The notes: a model not told the origin generated them from the letters alone. A stretch of DNA of 64,000 nt from Nonlabens antarcticus (GCF_015356755.1 NZ_JADFCO010000061.1:62001-126000), one strand, 5' to 3'. Numbered from the stretch's first letter, positions 1 to 9,147 are shown. Numbers and translations: made by a program.

Positions 1-22
1 TACCTTCAAAAAATATTAAATA

Positions 23-661
23 ATGGCTTCAATTTTAGACCTACTACAAACAGACATGGGGCAAACGCTGATTAATGGCGCTTCCCAAAAGTCAAATACT
101 GCACCAGACAAGACGGCAAACGTTCTTTCGCAGGCGATGCCCTTAATTTTAGGCGCGATGCAACGCAATGCCAAAACTCCAGAAGGAGCGGCATCATTAA
201 ACAACGCGTTATCTGATCCTAAACACAATGGTGGGATTATGGATATGCTGGGTGGACTATTTGGCGATGGACCCGGCAGTTCTGAAGAATTAGAACAAGA
301 TGGTGTAGGCATTTTAGGTCATGTTTTAGGCGGTAAACAAAAACAAGTCGAGAGCGCGATTTCAGCCTCAAGCGGCGTTGACATGCAATCTGTGGGTCAA
401 ATCATTAAAATCGCAGCTCCTATAGTCATGGGGTTGATCGGGAAGCAAAAACAACAGAACCAAGTTAGTCAAGGAGGAATAGGAGACCTTTTGGGATCTG
501 TTCTGGGACAATCTGGGTCTGGAGACTCTTCTTTTCTAACCTCCATCCTTGATGCAGACGGTGATGGGAGTATGATGGATGATGTAGCAGGAATGATGTC
601 CGGTGGAGACAACAAGAAAAAGGGACTTGGCGGTATGTTAGGTGGACTTTTTGGTAAATAA
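23..661 (+). CDS. DUF937 domain protein
   Basis: A 212-residue protein that looks like the DUF937 family, whose function is unknown. The N-terminal half is helical (MASILDLLQTDMGQ, then a Gln/Ala/Leu-rich stretch) and repeated Gly-rich segments (MLGGLFGDG near 80 and MLGGLFGK at the C-terminus) flank a Ser/Gly/Asp-rich linker. No signal peptide or convincing membrane helix is seen, so it is probably cytoplasmic. The stop codon is followed after about 8 bp by a lipoprotein gene on the same strand, so the two are likely co-transcribed. The family call rests on remembered family features and was not tested by a search. Confidence 0.75.
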   Translation: MASILDLLQTDMGQTLINGASQKSNTAPDKTANVLSQAMPLILGAMQRNAKTPEGAASLNNALSDPKHNGGIMDMLGGLFGDGPGSSEELEQDGVGILGHVLGGKQKQVESAISASSGVDMQSVGQIIKIAAPIVMGLIGKQKQQNQVSQGGIGDLLGSVLGQSGSGDSSFLTSILDADGDGSMMDDVAGMMSGGDNKKKGLGGMLGGLFGK

Positions 662-668
662 ATATAAT

Positions 669-1082
669 ATGAGATATACTCTGACTTTCTTATTGGTTTT
701 AGTTGTTGTGCTGTTAGTGGCAAGTTGTGGCAGTGTGAAATCAACAAATCCTATTGATCAGCAAACCTCAAATGAGGGAGATACGATTCGCATTGCAAAT
801 GACAGTCTTGAATATGAGATCATCATCATCGAGCCTGGATTCAATTCCTGGCTTGTTACTCAACCATCTAGAGGTTATAGATCCCTTATCTCAATGGATT
901 TGAGTAATGATTTTAAAGTTCCAGAATATAATATTAGAGTAAATAATCCTTTAAGATACGGCCCAGATTTGTATCCCTTTAGAATTGATTACGATAGGAG
1001 CGTGGACTATGGTTATGAGGTCACGTATTTATTATTCAATTACTTTAAGTTCTTTGAAGAGCGGTACAATCAACGTCTGTAG
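669..1082 (+). CDS. Lipoprotein, DUF6146-like
   Basis: A 137-residue predicted lipoprotein. The reading frame opens at 642, but the ATG at 669 begins a clean signal peptide (MRYTLTFLL followed by a hydrophobic run) ending in a lipobox VASC with Cys20, so 669 is preferred. The mature part contains EYEIIIIEPGFNSWL and DYGYEVTYLLFNYF. This pattern matches the DUF6146 family common in Flavobacteriia, as I recall it. Function is unknown; an outer-membrane or periplasmic anchor is inferred. It sits in a likely operon with the DUF937 gene and the following membrane-protein gene. Confidence 0.75.
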   Translation: MRYTLTFLLVLVVVLLVASCGSVKSTNPIDQQTSNEGDTIRIANDSLEYEIIIIEPGFNSWLVTQPSRGYRSLISMDLSNDFKVPEYNIRVNNPLRYGPDLYPFRIDYDRSVDYGYEVTYLLFNYFKFFEERYNQRL

Positions 1083-1096
1083 ATTACTTTTGTGGC

Positions 1097-1600
1097 ATGC
1101 AGGAATTGAAAAAACGCTGGGAGATTACAAAAAACTGGCAGCTCATTTATATTTTTTTAGGAATTATAGGACTTCTTGCTTGCGGCTTTTTTGTGGCCTC
1201 AAGGATAATACCTAGTAATTTTGACGATGTTACTTACGAATATGTCTTTGTTTTAGCGGTTACACTAATTAGCGCGTTTTTATTTTATAAACTTTGTATG
1301 TGGCTTTTTACCATGTTGAAACCGCGGTGGCAAGTTGAATATCGCTGGCAACTGGTCGCTATTTTTATAGTTTTCGCAATCACTGGATCTGCATCTGCAA
1401 GGCTTTCTGGTCCTGTAGTAGGTTGGTTGGGACTTCATAGGGAAACTACAAGTGGCTGGATATTTTGGCCTTTACGCATACTAATCTTATTTCCTTTCTA
1501 TCAAGTTTTACTTGTTTTAATGGGATGGCTTTTCGGCCAATTCAAATTCTTTTGGGCGTTCGAAAAGAAGATGCTCAGAAGGTTCGGAATTAAGTTGTGA
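1097..1600 (+). CDS. Inner-membrane protein, DUF6787-like
   Basis: A 167-residue polytopic protein with a short basic N-terminus (MQELKKRWEITKNWQLIYI) followed by about four hydrophobic segments (roughly residues 15-37, 48-72, 87-105 and 122-150). It ends in an aromatic and basic tail (FKFFWAFEKKMLRRFGIKL). It resembles the small DUF6787 membrane family found next to lipoproteins in Flavobacteriia; no function is known. It lies 14 bp after the lipoprotein gene and is the last coding gene before tRNA-Arg. The family name is a tentative recognition; the membrane topology is clear from the sequence. Confidence 0.7.
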   Translation: MQELKKRWEITKNWQLIYIFLGIIGLLACGFFVASRIIPSNFDDVTYEYVFVLAVTLISAFLFYKLCMWLFTMLKPRWQVEYRWQLVAIFIVFAITGSASARLSGPVVGWLGLHRETTSGWIFWPLRILILFPFYQVLLVLMGWLFGQFKFFWAFEKKMLRRFGIKL

Positions 1601-1630
1601 AGCACTTGAATAATAATTAAAGAATCTCTT

Positions 1631-1658
1631 TTGGCTTTTTAAAATTGCTCTATATTTG
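1631..1658 (+). promoter_or_regulatory. Probable tRNA-Arg promoter
   Basis: TATATTTG at 1651-1658 matches the Bacteroidota -7 consensus TAnnTTTG. A TTG lies at 1631-1633, but the 17-bp spacing is shorter than the usual 19-21, so the -33 assignment is weak. Transcription would start about 20 bp ahead of the tRNA. Confidence 0.5.
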
Positions 1659-1685
1659 CAACCGCTTTGAAAGAAGCTATTTTAC

Positions 1686-1759
<74 letters not shown>

Positions 1760-1760
1760 C

Positions 1761-1795
1761 AAAAATCCTCATCCTTGATGAGGATTTTTTATTTT
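1761..1795 (+). terminator. Rho-independent terminator after tRNA-Arg
   Basis: The inverted repeat AATCCTCATC (1764-1773) and GATGAGGATT (1777-1786) with a 3-base loop is followed by a T-rich run. It starts two bases after the tRNA. Confidence 0.9.
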
Positions 1796-1865
1796 AAAGA
1801 TATTTCCAACAGTTTTACCACTGATCTCAGTGAAGGATTGATTTTTTATGAGTAGGAATTGAATC

Positions 1866-1885
1866 TCGCTTTCGCGAAAGCGAGC
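1866..1885. repeat. GCTTTCGCGAAAGC palindrome, copy 1 (intergenic)
   Basis: Perfect 20-bp palindrome (core 1869-1882) between the tRNA-Arg terminator and the stop of the serine hydrolase gene. Confidence 0.95.
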
Positions 1886-1913
1886 TAATTATCAAACCCT
1901 CAAATTTTAAAAT

Positions 1914-2975
1914 TTAGAGCTTATCTAAAACTGCTGGAATTAATCGTTGCACAAAGGAATTATTATAGAAAGCGCCGCTGCTGTTCGTCAACGCTATAAC
2001 AATCGTTTGATCTAATGGTCTGTAAAATAGAAAGGATTGATACTTCAAGGTGCCGCCAGAATGTCCAACGTAGTACTGATTGTCAAAAGTCAAGTCCATT
2101 AAACCGAGGCCATAATGATCAATAATACCTGTTCCTATAGGAATTGTCATGGGTTTCATTTCAATGGAGGTATTCATAAGATCCAGCTGGTCTGGGTTAA
2201 GAATTGTTTTTTCAATAAATAACTTCTTCATGAATTTCAGCAATTCTTCGCTGGTAGCGTGAACATCACCGGCATAACCATACACTTCCTGAGAATCACT
2301 AACATCACTAACTGACTTGAGATCTTGAGCAAAAAACGTTTGAGTGGTATCTCTAGCATTCAGCATCCTGATATTACGTAATCCTTGATTTTTATAAAAG
2401 TCGTTGAAGGCAACTGCATAATTTTGTCCGTTAACTTTTTCAACTATTTTTTCTAATATCAAATAGTTGGAGTTGCTGTAATTAAAGATATTAGCTGGTT
2501 TTTTAATACCTGAAATTAAGTTTGCCCGTTCCTCAAAGCTACGCGGAGTTTTCCCAATAGTAACTAGCTTTACCCATTTTGGATTCTGTGTATAATCTGG
2601 TAAGCCGCTGGTGTGATTGAGCAGTTGTCTTATGCTGATGTTTTTCCACAAAGAACGATCATCATTTTCTATGTAGGAACTGACCTGATCTTCAAGATTT
2701 ATCTTCCCCTGCTCAACTAAATCTAAGATAAAAACAGCAACCATCATTTTAGTGGTGCTTCCTATACCATAGCTTTTAATATCCTGTACTTCTGGGTTGT
2801 GATAATCTATATAAATAGAATCCTTAGGGTTCCAAATGGTTAATTCTAGGGTAGGTAATTTATCTACTTGTGCAATTTTAAGAACATCTTCCCTGATGGA
2901 GCTCCATTCTGTACCTTGTGAATGAGCGATTGGAACCTTCAATAAAAGTGCTATAAATACTAGTATCGCTTTCAA
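1914..2975 (-). CDS. Serine hydrolase, beta-lactamase/PBP4* family
   Basis: A 353-residue secreted protein of the class C beta-lactamase and penicillin-binding-protein-like superfamily (PF00144 type). A signal peptide (MKAILVFIALLLKVPIAHSQ) ends near residue 20. The active-site S-x-x-K is STTK at residues 73-76 (GIGSTTKM), the second element is Y-S-N in NIFNYSNSNY, and the third is HSGG near the C-terminus. NHTSGLPDY is also typical. It likely acts in the periplasm on D-Ala peptides, esters or amides; sequence alone does not show beta-lactam hydrolysis. The start is TTG, chosen because it gives an intact signal peptide. Confidence 0.85.
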   Translation of the reverse strand: MKAILVFIALLLKVPIAHSQGTEWSSIREDVLKIAQVDKLPTLELTIWNPKDSIYIDYHNPEVQDIKSYGIGSTTKMMVAVFILDLVEQGKINLEDQVSSYIENDDRSLWKNISIRQLLNHTSGLPDYTQNPKWVKLVTIGKTPRSFEERANLISGIKKPANIFNYSNSNYLILEKIVEKVNGQNYAVAFNDFYKNQGLRNIRMLNARDTTQTFFAQDLKSVSDVSDSQEVYGYAGDVHATSEELLKFMKKLFIEKTILNPDQLDLMNTSIEMKPMTIPIGTGIIDHYGLGLMDLTFDNQYYVGHSGGTLKYQSFLFYRPLDQTIVIALTNSSGAFYNNSFVQRLIPAVLDKL

Positions 2976-3012
2976 ATTTCAACTATTTCTATAGGTTTAA
3001 CTTCTAATTCAT

Positions 3013-3390
3013 TTAAAATTCAGTGAGCCACTTAACCGCCATATTTTCATCTTTTTCCTTGTAAGTTTTAAAGTTGATTGTAGGAATTAGCGCAAATTCA
3101 AGAGACAACTTATCTCTTAAAGCAACATCAGAAGTGACTACCGCAATCTTATTGACCTTGGCCATCAAGTCTACAACATGGGTCAATAGCTTTTTAAACT
3201 GCGCCCACATGCGAGTAAAGGTTAGCTCTCCAAAATTTTCAAATTCTATGTAAAGTAATATAGGTTGATCCATTCGTTCCTCCTTCTTTTCAACTCGTTC
3301 TATAAGCCAGTCTACATCTTCTTTTTCAAGTTCTTCTTTGACTCTAAACGCTAGAATATCCGGATCTTGCTTTGAGATTAGTTTTATCAT
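3013..3390 (-). CDS. SpoIIAA-like (STAS/SEC14) protein
   Basis: A 125-residue cytoplasmic protein without signal peptide or membrane helix. It resembles the SpoIIAA-like STAS/SEC14 fold: an N-terminal strand (DILAFRVKEEL), a central YIEFENFGELT segment, a long helix (TRMWAQFKKLLTHVV) and KIAVVTSD with FALIPTINFKTY near the end. Members of this fold are often small lipid-binding or regulatory proteins; the role here is unknown. It lies upstream of the serine hydrolase gene on the same strand with a 37-bp gap, so a two-gene transcript is possible. Confidence 0.7.
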   Translation of the reverse strand: MIKLISKQDPDILAFRVKEELEKEDVDWLIERVEKKEERMDQPILLYIEFENFGELTFTRMWAQFKKLLTHVVDLMAKVNKIAVVTSDVALRDKLSLEFALIPTINFKTYKEKDENMAVKWLTEF

Positions 3391-3604
3391 TGTGAGGTTG
3401 ATTTGGTTGTTTTAAAGGTATCCTTTTATTTCTACATTATGGAGACTGTTAAATTCTCTGGGAACGACGAGCTTCACGTATTACATTACTCATAGAATCA
3501 TGATTTTTAGCAGGAAGAAAACTTTAATTCTTTCTCATCAATGGCAAACATAATACTCCTGCATCAACAGTACATGAGGGTTGAAGTCAATGACCTCCTA
3601 AACA

Positions 3605-3636
3605 AAAAGCGCATCCTAATAAAAGGATGCGCTTTC
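3605..3636 (-). terminator. Terminator of the serA operon
   Basis: An 11-bp stem AAAGCGCATCC (3606-3616) with GGATGCGCTTT (3625-3635) and an 8-base loop. Read leftward, the stem is followed by a T tract (the A run at 3604-3608 on the plus strand). It lies about 20 bp beyond the serA stop. The rest of 3391-3604 holds no gene that I can see. Confidence 0.8.
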
Positions 3637-3654
3637 AAAATTATTGTTCTGAGA

Positions 3655-4614
3655 TTATCCCATTATGGCTATAATTTGATCTGCTAGTTCTGTTCCTATA
3701 CGATCTTGAGCCTCATTTGTGGCTGCACCTATATGCGGCGTCAACGACAATTTACTGTTCATCATTAATATTACCTCTGGAGCTGGTTCTTTTTCAAAAA
3801 CATCCAATGCCGCAAAGCTAAGATGCTCGTTATCTAATGCATCTACCAAAGCTACTTCATCCAGAACTCCTCCACGGGCCGCATTTACAACTGCAGCACC
3901 TTTTTTCATCATTTCAAATTCTTTTTTACCTAAAACATAGCCTTTTTGATCGGGTACATGAAGGGTAACGAAATCTGAATTTTTTAAAAGATAAGATTTC
4001 TCGACTAATGGAATTTCCACTTTAATTTCTTGACCATCAAATAATTTCCAAGAAACAGTCGGCGCTTTTTCTACAAAGCTATCGTGAGCAATAACGTTCA
4101 TTCCTACACCGGCAGCAATTATGGCAACCTCTTGACCTATTCTTCCTAGACCTATGATGCCTATTGTTTTTCCACGCAGTTCAACGCCCTTGGCATAGGC
4201 CTTTTTCAAGCCTTTGAAATTACTATCACCTTCTAGAGGCATAATTCTATTTGAATCGTGCAGGAAGCGAACGCCGCCATATAGGTGTGCAAAAACCAAT
4301 TCTGCCACGCTCGCACTACTGGCTGCAGGAGTGTTGATGACTTTTAAACCTTTTTGACGTGCGTATTCTACATCAATGTTATCCATTCCCACACCACCGC
4401 GACCTATGATTTTTAAGCTAGGACAATTATCGATCAATTCCTGGCGCACGGTTGTTGCAGAGCGTACTAACAAGACATTAATTTCGTTTTTGTTAATGTA
4501 ATCTTGCAATTGATCTTGGGCTACGTTAGTTGTGATTACTTCATAACCGGCAGCTTTTAATTTATCAACTCCAGTTTGTGAAATGCCATCATTGGCGAGT
4601 ACTTTATTGCTCAT
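3655..4614 (-). CDS. serA: D-3-phosphoglycerate dehydrogenase
   Basis: A 319-residue D-2-hydroxyacid dehydrogenase, most likely the NAD-dependent enzyme that oxidises 3-phosphoglycerate in the first step of serine synthesis. It has the N-terminal substrate domain with GRGGVGMDNID near residue 75. The Rossmann motif GLGRIGQ lies near 155, NAARGGVLDE carries the catalytic Arg region and TPHIGAAT carries the catalytic His. At about 320 residues it is the short form without a C-terminal ACT domain. Its placement just downstream of serC, in the same direction, supports the serine role over another hydroxyacid. Confidence 0.9.
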   Translation of the reverse strand: MSNKVLANDGISQTGVDKLKAAGYEVITTNVAQDQLQDYINKNEINVLLVRSATTVRQELIDNCPSLKIIGRGGVGMDNIDVEYARQKGLKVINTPAASSASVAELVFAHLYGGVRFLHDSNRIMPLEGDSNFKGLKKAYAKGVELRGKTIGIIGLGRIGQEVAIIAAGVGMNVIAHDSFVEKAPTVSWKLFDGQEIKVEIPLVEKSYLLKNSDFVTLHVPDQKGYVLGKKEFEMMKKGAAVVNAARGGVLDEVALVDALDNEHLSFAALDVFEKEPAPEVILMMNSKLSLTPHIGAATNEAQDRIGTELADQIIAIMG

Positions 4615-4623
4615 AATATATGT

Positions 4624-4645
4624 TCCTACGTAGGCAGGAATCTCA
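4624..4645. repeat. Short intergenic REP-like motif
   Basis: GTTCCTACGTAGGCAGGAAT lies just upstream of serA. I recall similar CCTACGTAGGCAGGAAT-type words scattered between genes in Bacteroidota, so this may be a dispersed repeat; only one copy is seen here. Confidence 0.3.
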
Positions 4646-4734
4646 AGAATTCGTTACCTACAGTTAAATTTTGAATGTCTGGCCGTCGATGGACAGCTTG
4701 TTACTTTTTTTGTTTTAATAATGATAGTTTTTTT

Positions 4735-4748
4735 GCTTTCGCGAAAGC
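4735..4748. repeat. GCTTTCGCGAAAGC palindrome, copy 2 (intergenic)
   Basis: Exact 14-bp core between serC and serA, with no symmetric extension (left flank T, right flank G). It follows a T-rich stretch and sits 16 bp from the serC stop. Confidence 0.95.
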
Positions 4749-4763
4749 GAACTCTACCACATT

Positions 4764-5825
4764 CTATGCTTTCTTTTCCAATTCTCTCATTACATCAACT
4801 AGAGTCTGGACACTTTCTACCGTCAAACCATTGTACATGCTAGCTCTATAACCACCTACAGATCTATGACCATTAATACCGCTGATTCCAGCATCCTTTG
4901 CCATAGAATTGAACTTGTCTGATAATGATTCTTCATTCATGGTGAACGTAGCATTCATGATGGAACGATCTTCTTTATCAATCACATAGCCTTTAAACAA
5001 CTCATTCCTATCAATCTCAGAATACATAAGATCTGCCTTGTGGTTGTTGATCTTTTCAACCCAATCAATTCCACCGTTTTCCTTTAACCACTCTAAGGTC
5101 AGCATCGTCGTATAAATAGGGAAAACGGGAGGCGTGTTGAACATGGAATCGCTAGCGATATGCTTGTTATAGTCTAACATAGACGGAATCTGGCGGCTTA
5201 CTTTTCCTAAAATATCATCCTTTACCACAACGAGAGTTACTCCAGCAGGACCCATATTTTTTTGAGCACCACCATAAATCAAGTCGTATTTTTCAAAATC
5301 ACGTTGGCGCGACATAATATCGCTGCTCATATCACAAACTAATGGTACATTAACTTGTGGTGTGCTTTTAAGCTGTGTTCCAAAAATAGTATTGTTAGTC
5401 TGAATGTGAAAATAATCAGCATCATCTGGAACAGAGTAATCTTTCGGAATGTGGTTGTAATTATCTGCTTTGGAAGAAGCAATAATATTCACCTCACCAA
5501 ACATTTTAGCCTCTTTGATCGCCTTTGCAGACCAGGTTCCCGTGTCTAAATATGCTGCCTTTTTCTCCATTAAGTTGTAAGCGACCATCAAGAACTGCAT
5601 GCTAGCGCCGCCAGCGAGATATAAGGCGGTATATCCTTTACCGCTCAATCCCAAATGTTCTAATGCAAGAGACCTGGCTTTTTCCATGACTTCAACGAAA
5701 TCCTTACTGCGGTGTGAAATCTCAAGGATACTTAAATCATTAAAATTTAAAACGGCGTCAGCAGCTTTTTTAAGAACCTCTTGAGGCAGCACGCATGGAC
5801 CAGCACTAAAGTTGTGTTTAAGCAT
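4764..5825 (-). CDS. serC: Phosphoserine aminotransferase
   Basis: A 353-residue PLP enzyme that converts 3-phosphohydroxypyruvate and glutamate to phosphoserine. Family hallmarks are HNFSAGPCVLP at the very N-terminus, LYLAGGASMQF near residue 70, the PLP-lysine motif GGAQKNMGPAG, and GGYRASMYNG near the C-terminus. The frame is open to 5858, but the ATG at 5825 (MLKHNFSAGPC) matches the usual family start. The gene lies between the acyl-CoA reductase and serA, all leftward, giving a plausible serine-biosynthesis operon. Confidence 0.95.
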   Translation of the reverse strand: MLKHNFSAGPCVLPQEVLKKAADAVLNFNDLSILEISHRSKDFVEVMEKARSLALEHLGLSGKGYTALYLAGGASMQFLMVAYNLMEKKAAYLDTGTWSAKAIKEAKMFGEVNIIASSKADNYNHIPKDYSVPDDADYFHIQTNNTIFGTQLKSTPQVNVPLVCDMSSDIMSRQRDFEKYDLIYGGAQKNMGPAGVTLVVVKDDILGKVSRQIPSMLDYNKHIASDSMFNTPPVFPIYTTMLTLEWLKENGGIDWVEKINNHKADLMYSEIDRNELFKGYVIDKEDRSIMNATFTMNEESLSDKFNSMAKDAGISGINGHRSVGGYRASMYNGLTVESVQTLVDVMRELEKKA

Positions 5826-5894
5826 TCGGATTTCAATTTGATTTCTACAAAAGTGCAAAAATGGATTCCGATTCTGATAAAAACCGCTAACTTT

Positions 5895-7013
5895 TTAAGT
5901 TAAAGTCACTAGAAAGTGCACGGTATCAACACCATCTGCATAATCATTAAGCTTAGGCATTTGCGTAGTTCCGAAATCTACCAACTGTGGTGCTGCAAGT
6001 TCTTCCACGACGGGTTTCAAAACATTTTGCATTGCGGTTGTTGTAACCACACACTGTAAATTATCTGACTTTGCTTTGATCTCTGCCATTATTTCTTCTT
6101 CATTTTCATAAAAACTGTATCCTAATGAAGCGATAGGAGAGGAATAACTATCATTTTCTTCCTTCATGATAAGAAATTCATTATCCAGCAGTTTAAATTC
6201 ACTCATCAAATAAACTGCTTTATTATAATCGTAATTATTTGAATATTTAATGTAGTTGATCAATTCTCTTTTTTCAAACATCGCATTAAAGAAGGCATCA
6301 AAATTATAACCAGTAGGTACTTTTAAGTGACTTACACTGCGACATCCCAATCCAAAAAACAAGAATACATCATCGCTTAAAGCAATGAGTTCCTCGCGGG
6401 TTTCATTACCGGTTAAAATCGCGATAGAATTCCTGTTTTTCCGAATAATATTTGGTTTTTTACCAAAGTAGTGTTCAAAGTATCGCGACGTGTTATTGCT
6501 TCCCGTGGCGATGACAGCATCAAAATCGGTTAATCTTTCGCTGGTAAATTCATAAGAATCTTTTAAACTAGGAGTTTCTGCGGTGGCTAATTGCAACATC
6601 AACGGCAATAAAACATCATCATTACTGCTGGTTTTGATCTGCGCAAAATGACCGGTTAGAATGATGCACAATACATCGTGAAATCCTACCATGGGGATAT
6701 TTCCAGCAGCGATTACCGCAACCTTTTGGGGACTAACACTATCTAAATGATAGGGTGTCAGCCAGTTATTTAGATTTTCTACGGTTAATGCTTGCGACCA
6801 TTGCTCTAAAGCAAAGAGCAAATTATCGCGGGTGAACCAGGAGTTTTTCTGCTCTGCGAGCAATAAAGTTTGATTGATGGTCACCGTCCACAAGTCCTTA
6901 TTGATGTCGATATCGCTACCGCTGGATTGTAGATATTGGGCTAGAATGGAGCCCGCTTTCGCGAAAGCGGAAACTCTATCATTTAACGAGGTATTAATTG
7001 GCTTAACAGGCAA
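5895..7013 (-). CDS. LuxC-like acyl-CoA reductase
   Basis: A 372-residue protein of the acyl-CoA reductase branch of the aldehyde dehydrogenase superfamily. Visible motifs are [12 protein letters not shown] near 105, [25 protein letters not shown], a catalytic-Cys-like [13 protein letters not shown] near 222 and LQCVVTTT. It presumably reduces an acyl-CoA or acyl-phosphate, but the substrate is unknown. The only suitable start is TTG at 7013; the palindrome encodes A16-F-A-K-A20 close to it. The gene is 69 bp upstream of serC and divergent from a ferredoxin gene, a possible electron partner by inference only. Confidence 0.8.
   Translation of the reverse strand: MPVKPINTSLNDRVSAFAKAGSILAQYLQSSGSDIDINKDLWTVTINQTLLLAEQKNSWFTRDNLLFALEQWSQALTVENLNNWLTPYHLDSVSPQKVAVIAAGNIPMVGFHDVLCIILTGHFAQIKTSSNDDVLLPLMLQLATAETPSLKDSYEFTSERLTDFDAVIATGSNNTSRYFEHYFGKKPNIIRKNRNSIAILTGNETREELIALSDDVFLFFGLGCRSVSHLKVPTGYNFDAFFNAMFEKRELINYIKYSNNYDYNKAVYLMSEFKLLDNEFLIMKEENDSYSSPIASLGYSFYENEEEIMAEIKAKSDNLQCVVTTTAMQNVLKPVVEELAAPQLVDFGTTQMPKLNDYADGVDTVHFLVTLT
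6953..6970. repeat. Palindrome copy 3, inside acyl-CoA reductase
   Basis: 18-bp palindrome (core 6955-6968), read as AFAKA at residues 16-20. Confidence 0.95.
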
Positions 7014-7028
7014 TGAATCTTATTTTTG
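6998..7028 (+). promoter_or_regulatory. Ferredoxin promoter
   Basis: TTG at 6998-7000, a 20-bp spacer and TATTTTTG at 7021-7028 fit the Bacteroidota consensus exactly. The promoter overlaps the first codons of the divergent acyl-CoA reductase gene. Confidence 0.8.
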
Positions 7029-7050
7029 CACAAAAGTAAAGAAAACAGTT

Positions 7051-7401
7051 ATGGCGATCATCATTACAGACGAATGTATCAATTGTGGCGCCTGCGAACC
7101 AGAATGTCCTAACACGGCAATCTATGAAGCTGCAGACGACTGGAGATATGCTGACGGTACTGACCTGGACGGTAACGTCGTGTTGCCCAACGGTAAAGAT
7201 GTGGATGCAAACGAGACTCAAGAGCCCGTTAGCGATGAGTTTTATTACATCGTACCTGATAAGTGTACAGAATGCGTAGGATTTCATGAGGAGCCGCAAT
7301 GTGCAGCGGTTTGCCCAGTGGACTGCTGTGTTCCCGATGATAATGTCGTAGAGTCACAAGATGTACTCAAAGCAAAGCAGGCATTTATGCATAAAGATTA
7401 A
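7051..7401 (+). CDS. 4Fe-4S dicluster ferredoxin
   Basis: A 116-residue soluble electron carrier. The first cluster is bound by [12 protein letters not shown] near the N-terminus and the second by [13 protein letters not shown]...CPVDCC near the C-terminus. Between them is an acidic insert of about 50 residues ([13 protein letters not shown]), typical of Bacteroidota members. The ATG at 7051 ([13 protein letters not shown]) is chosen over upstream in-frame codons because it lies 22 bp after the -7 box and gives the family N-terminus. It is divergent from the acyl-CoA reductase. Confidence 0.92.
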   Translation: MAIIITDECINCGACEPECPNTAIYEAADDWRYADGTDLDGNVVLPNGKDVDANETQEPVSDEFYYIVPDKCTECVGFHEEPQCAAVCPVDCCVPDDNVVESQDVLKAKQAFMHKD

Positions 7402-7805
7402 AGCTTGATTTGTCCACAAATTCAAGATTCCTCGCCTTTTGCTAGTATCAAACTTTAAAAAAGTAATTTTCTAATTAGCGAATTACATTTTTGCAATTGC
7501 AGATCGTACTTCCCGATGGACGATTTGAAGGGTTTTAACCACCTTCTAAATTTGTCATGCTTTTGACATTTTCTTTGAGTTAATTCAAGCAAATTTTTAG
7601 TTCACTACAAACTCAGATTAATCTACTTCCTTATGAGGAAAGAATGCCTGGGATTAAATCATATTAAATTGATTTAAAGAGACTCTACTTTTTTATTCCA
7701 TACCTCATCTGAATCTAAGATGGTATCCTATAGTCGTTGATAAACATCGCGACGCAAATCATCATTAAATAAAAACCTGGCGAATATAAATGAGATCATT
7801 TTGCC
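7402..7805. other. Gene-free stretch
   Basis: About 400 bp of AT-rich sequence between the ferredoxin and the DUF6503-like gene. I looked on both strands for open frames, decayed genes and hairpins and found nothing convincing. Confidence 0.5.
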
Positions 7806-7813
7806 TATTTTTG
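7806..7813 (+). promoter_or_regulatory. Putative -7 box of the DUF6503-like gene
   Basis: TATTTTTG matches TAnnTTTG. No TTG occurs at the expected -33 distance. It lies 73 bp before the preferred ATG at 7886. Confidence 0.4.
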
Positions 7814-7885
7814 AACGATGAATAATCCCATTAACTGACTGACAGTTTGAGGAATATACTTTTAAATATCAAATATTCTTGCTTT

Positions 7886-8614
7886 ATGAAATATAGTTGT
7901 ATGTTTTTGATGTTTTTTGCCTTCGCGGCGGTAAATTCTCAAGAATTGCCACCACAATTAACCGGGCCACAGTTACTCAATAAAGCTATTGCATATCATG
8001 ATCCTAACGATGCCTGGTCAAACTTTGTAGGTAACCTTGAAATTCTGACAATAGCGCCAGATACAGAGGACAGAACAAGTTTCATCGATATCAATTTACC
8101 TGAAAAAAGTTTTGAACTTATCTCAAAACGCGGCGAAATGATCAATGAATATAGAGTTTTTAAAGACAGCGCCACCGTTGCTAAACTTGATATTTCTAAA
8201 CCTGATAGTATCATTACTACCACCGAAAAGGATTTTGAACGTGCCCTAACGATGCGTAATTATTATACCTATTTATACGGTTTACCCATGAAATTAAAGG
8301 ATCCGGGAACTATTGTGTCTTATGAGGTGCAACGTAAGAACTTGAATAAGAAGGACTATCTCGTATTACAGGTCAATTATAAACCTGGTGTGGGAAACGA
8401 TGTCTGGTACTTTTATTTTGATCCCGTGACCTATCGCATGGAGGCATACCAGTTCTACAAGGAAAAGGAAGAAAGGAAACCAGATTTACAAACTGGCGAA
8501 TACATTTTACTATCGGGAGAATATAAGACCAACGGTATTCTTATGCCTCGAGTTCGCAAATGGTACTACAACAAGGATAAAAAATACCTCGCGACGGATA
8601 CGATACTAGATTAA
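7886..8614 (+). CDS. Secreted protein, DUF6503-like
   Basis: A 242-residue exported protein. The frame opens at a TTG at 7847, but the ATG at 7886 starts a normal signal peptide (MKYSCMFLMFFAFAAVNSQ). The mature part begins LLNKAIAYHDPNDAW and contains YYTYLYGLPMKL, DVWYFYFDPVTYRMEAYQFY and YKTNGILMPRVRKWYYN. This pattern recalls the DUF6503 family, with a LolA-like lipoprotein-carrier flavour (TYRMEAYQF); function is unknown. Its stop codon shares TTAA (8611-8614) with the converging CIA30 gene. Confidence 0.65.
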   Translation: MKYSCMFLMFFAFAAVNSQELPPQLTGPQLLNKAIAYHDPNDAWSNFVGNLEILTIAPDTEDRTSFIDINLPEKSFELISKRGEMINEYRVFKDSATVAKLDISKPDSIITTTEKDFERALTMRNYYTYLYGLPMKLKDPGTIVSYEVQRKNLNKKDYLVLQVNYKPGVGNDVWYFYFDPVTYRMEAYQFYKEKEERKPDLQTGEYILLSGEYKTNGILMPRVRKWYYNKDKKYLATDTILD

Positions 8615-9147
8615 GAATCTGAAACCTCAATGCAATCGATCAATAGTTCAAAATCCTGCTCTTTCCCATTGCCAATTAAAAACTGGACTTCCTCAATCTT
8701 TTTGAAATTAAAGTTGGGTAAATCCATTTTTTGACCTCTATAGGTAGGAGCCATACTTGAAAGTGGGATGATAATCGTTTCCCAATCTCCACTCGTTTTG
8801 AATGTAGCCACATAGCTGTATTCTACTTGGTTTTTATGACTGATCCTGAATTGGTATTCATTTCCATCTCCTTTAACTCTTAAAATGGCAGATTGTTTAG
8901 GGTCAACCGCAACCGATGGTGCATAATATCGAACAGATGTGAACCCTCCATTATTTTCTAAAGAAACATGACCATTGAATCGAGCATGACCTTCATCAGT
9001 AAGCGAAATTTTACCTTTTGAAAACCCGCCCATAACTCCATCATTGACAATAAGCCATTCTTTAATAGAACTATTTTTTGTAAAATCAAAAAGTGTGATA
9101 GGAGTGCTCATAATGGCAAGATTTATTAAAATGAGTATAAGTTTCAT
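8611..9147 (-). CDS. CIA30 family protein
   Basis: A 178-residue protein with the CIA30 (complex I intermediate-associated protein 30) beta-sandwich pattern. Visible are VNDGVMGGFSKG near 40, ENNGGFTSVRYY near 70, KGDGNEYQFRI and the C-terminal EEVQFLIGNGKEQDFELLID. In eukaryotes CIA30 assists complex I assembly; bacterial homologues have no firm role. The frame reaches a TTG at 9162, but the ATG at 9147 gives a short hydrophobic leader (MKLILILINLAIM) and is preferred, which would make it exported. Confidence 0.8.
   Translation of the reverse strand: MKLILILINLAIMSTPITLFDFTKNSSIKEWLIVNDGVMGGFSKGKISLTDEGHARFNGHVSLENNGGFTSVRYYAPSVAVDPKQSAILRVKGDGNEYQFRISHKNQVEYSYVATFKTSGDWETIIIPLSSMAPTYRGQKMDLPNFNFKKIEEVQFLIGNGKEQDFELLIDCIEVSDS

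Noticed and set aside
3541-3690. A short plus-strand frame between the SpoIIAA-like gene and serA
   Set aside because: It runs through the serA terminator hairpin and into the serA coding strand in antisense, with no family similarity.
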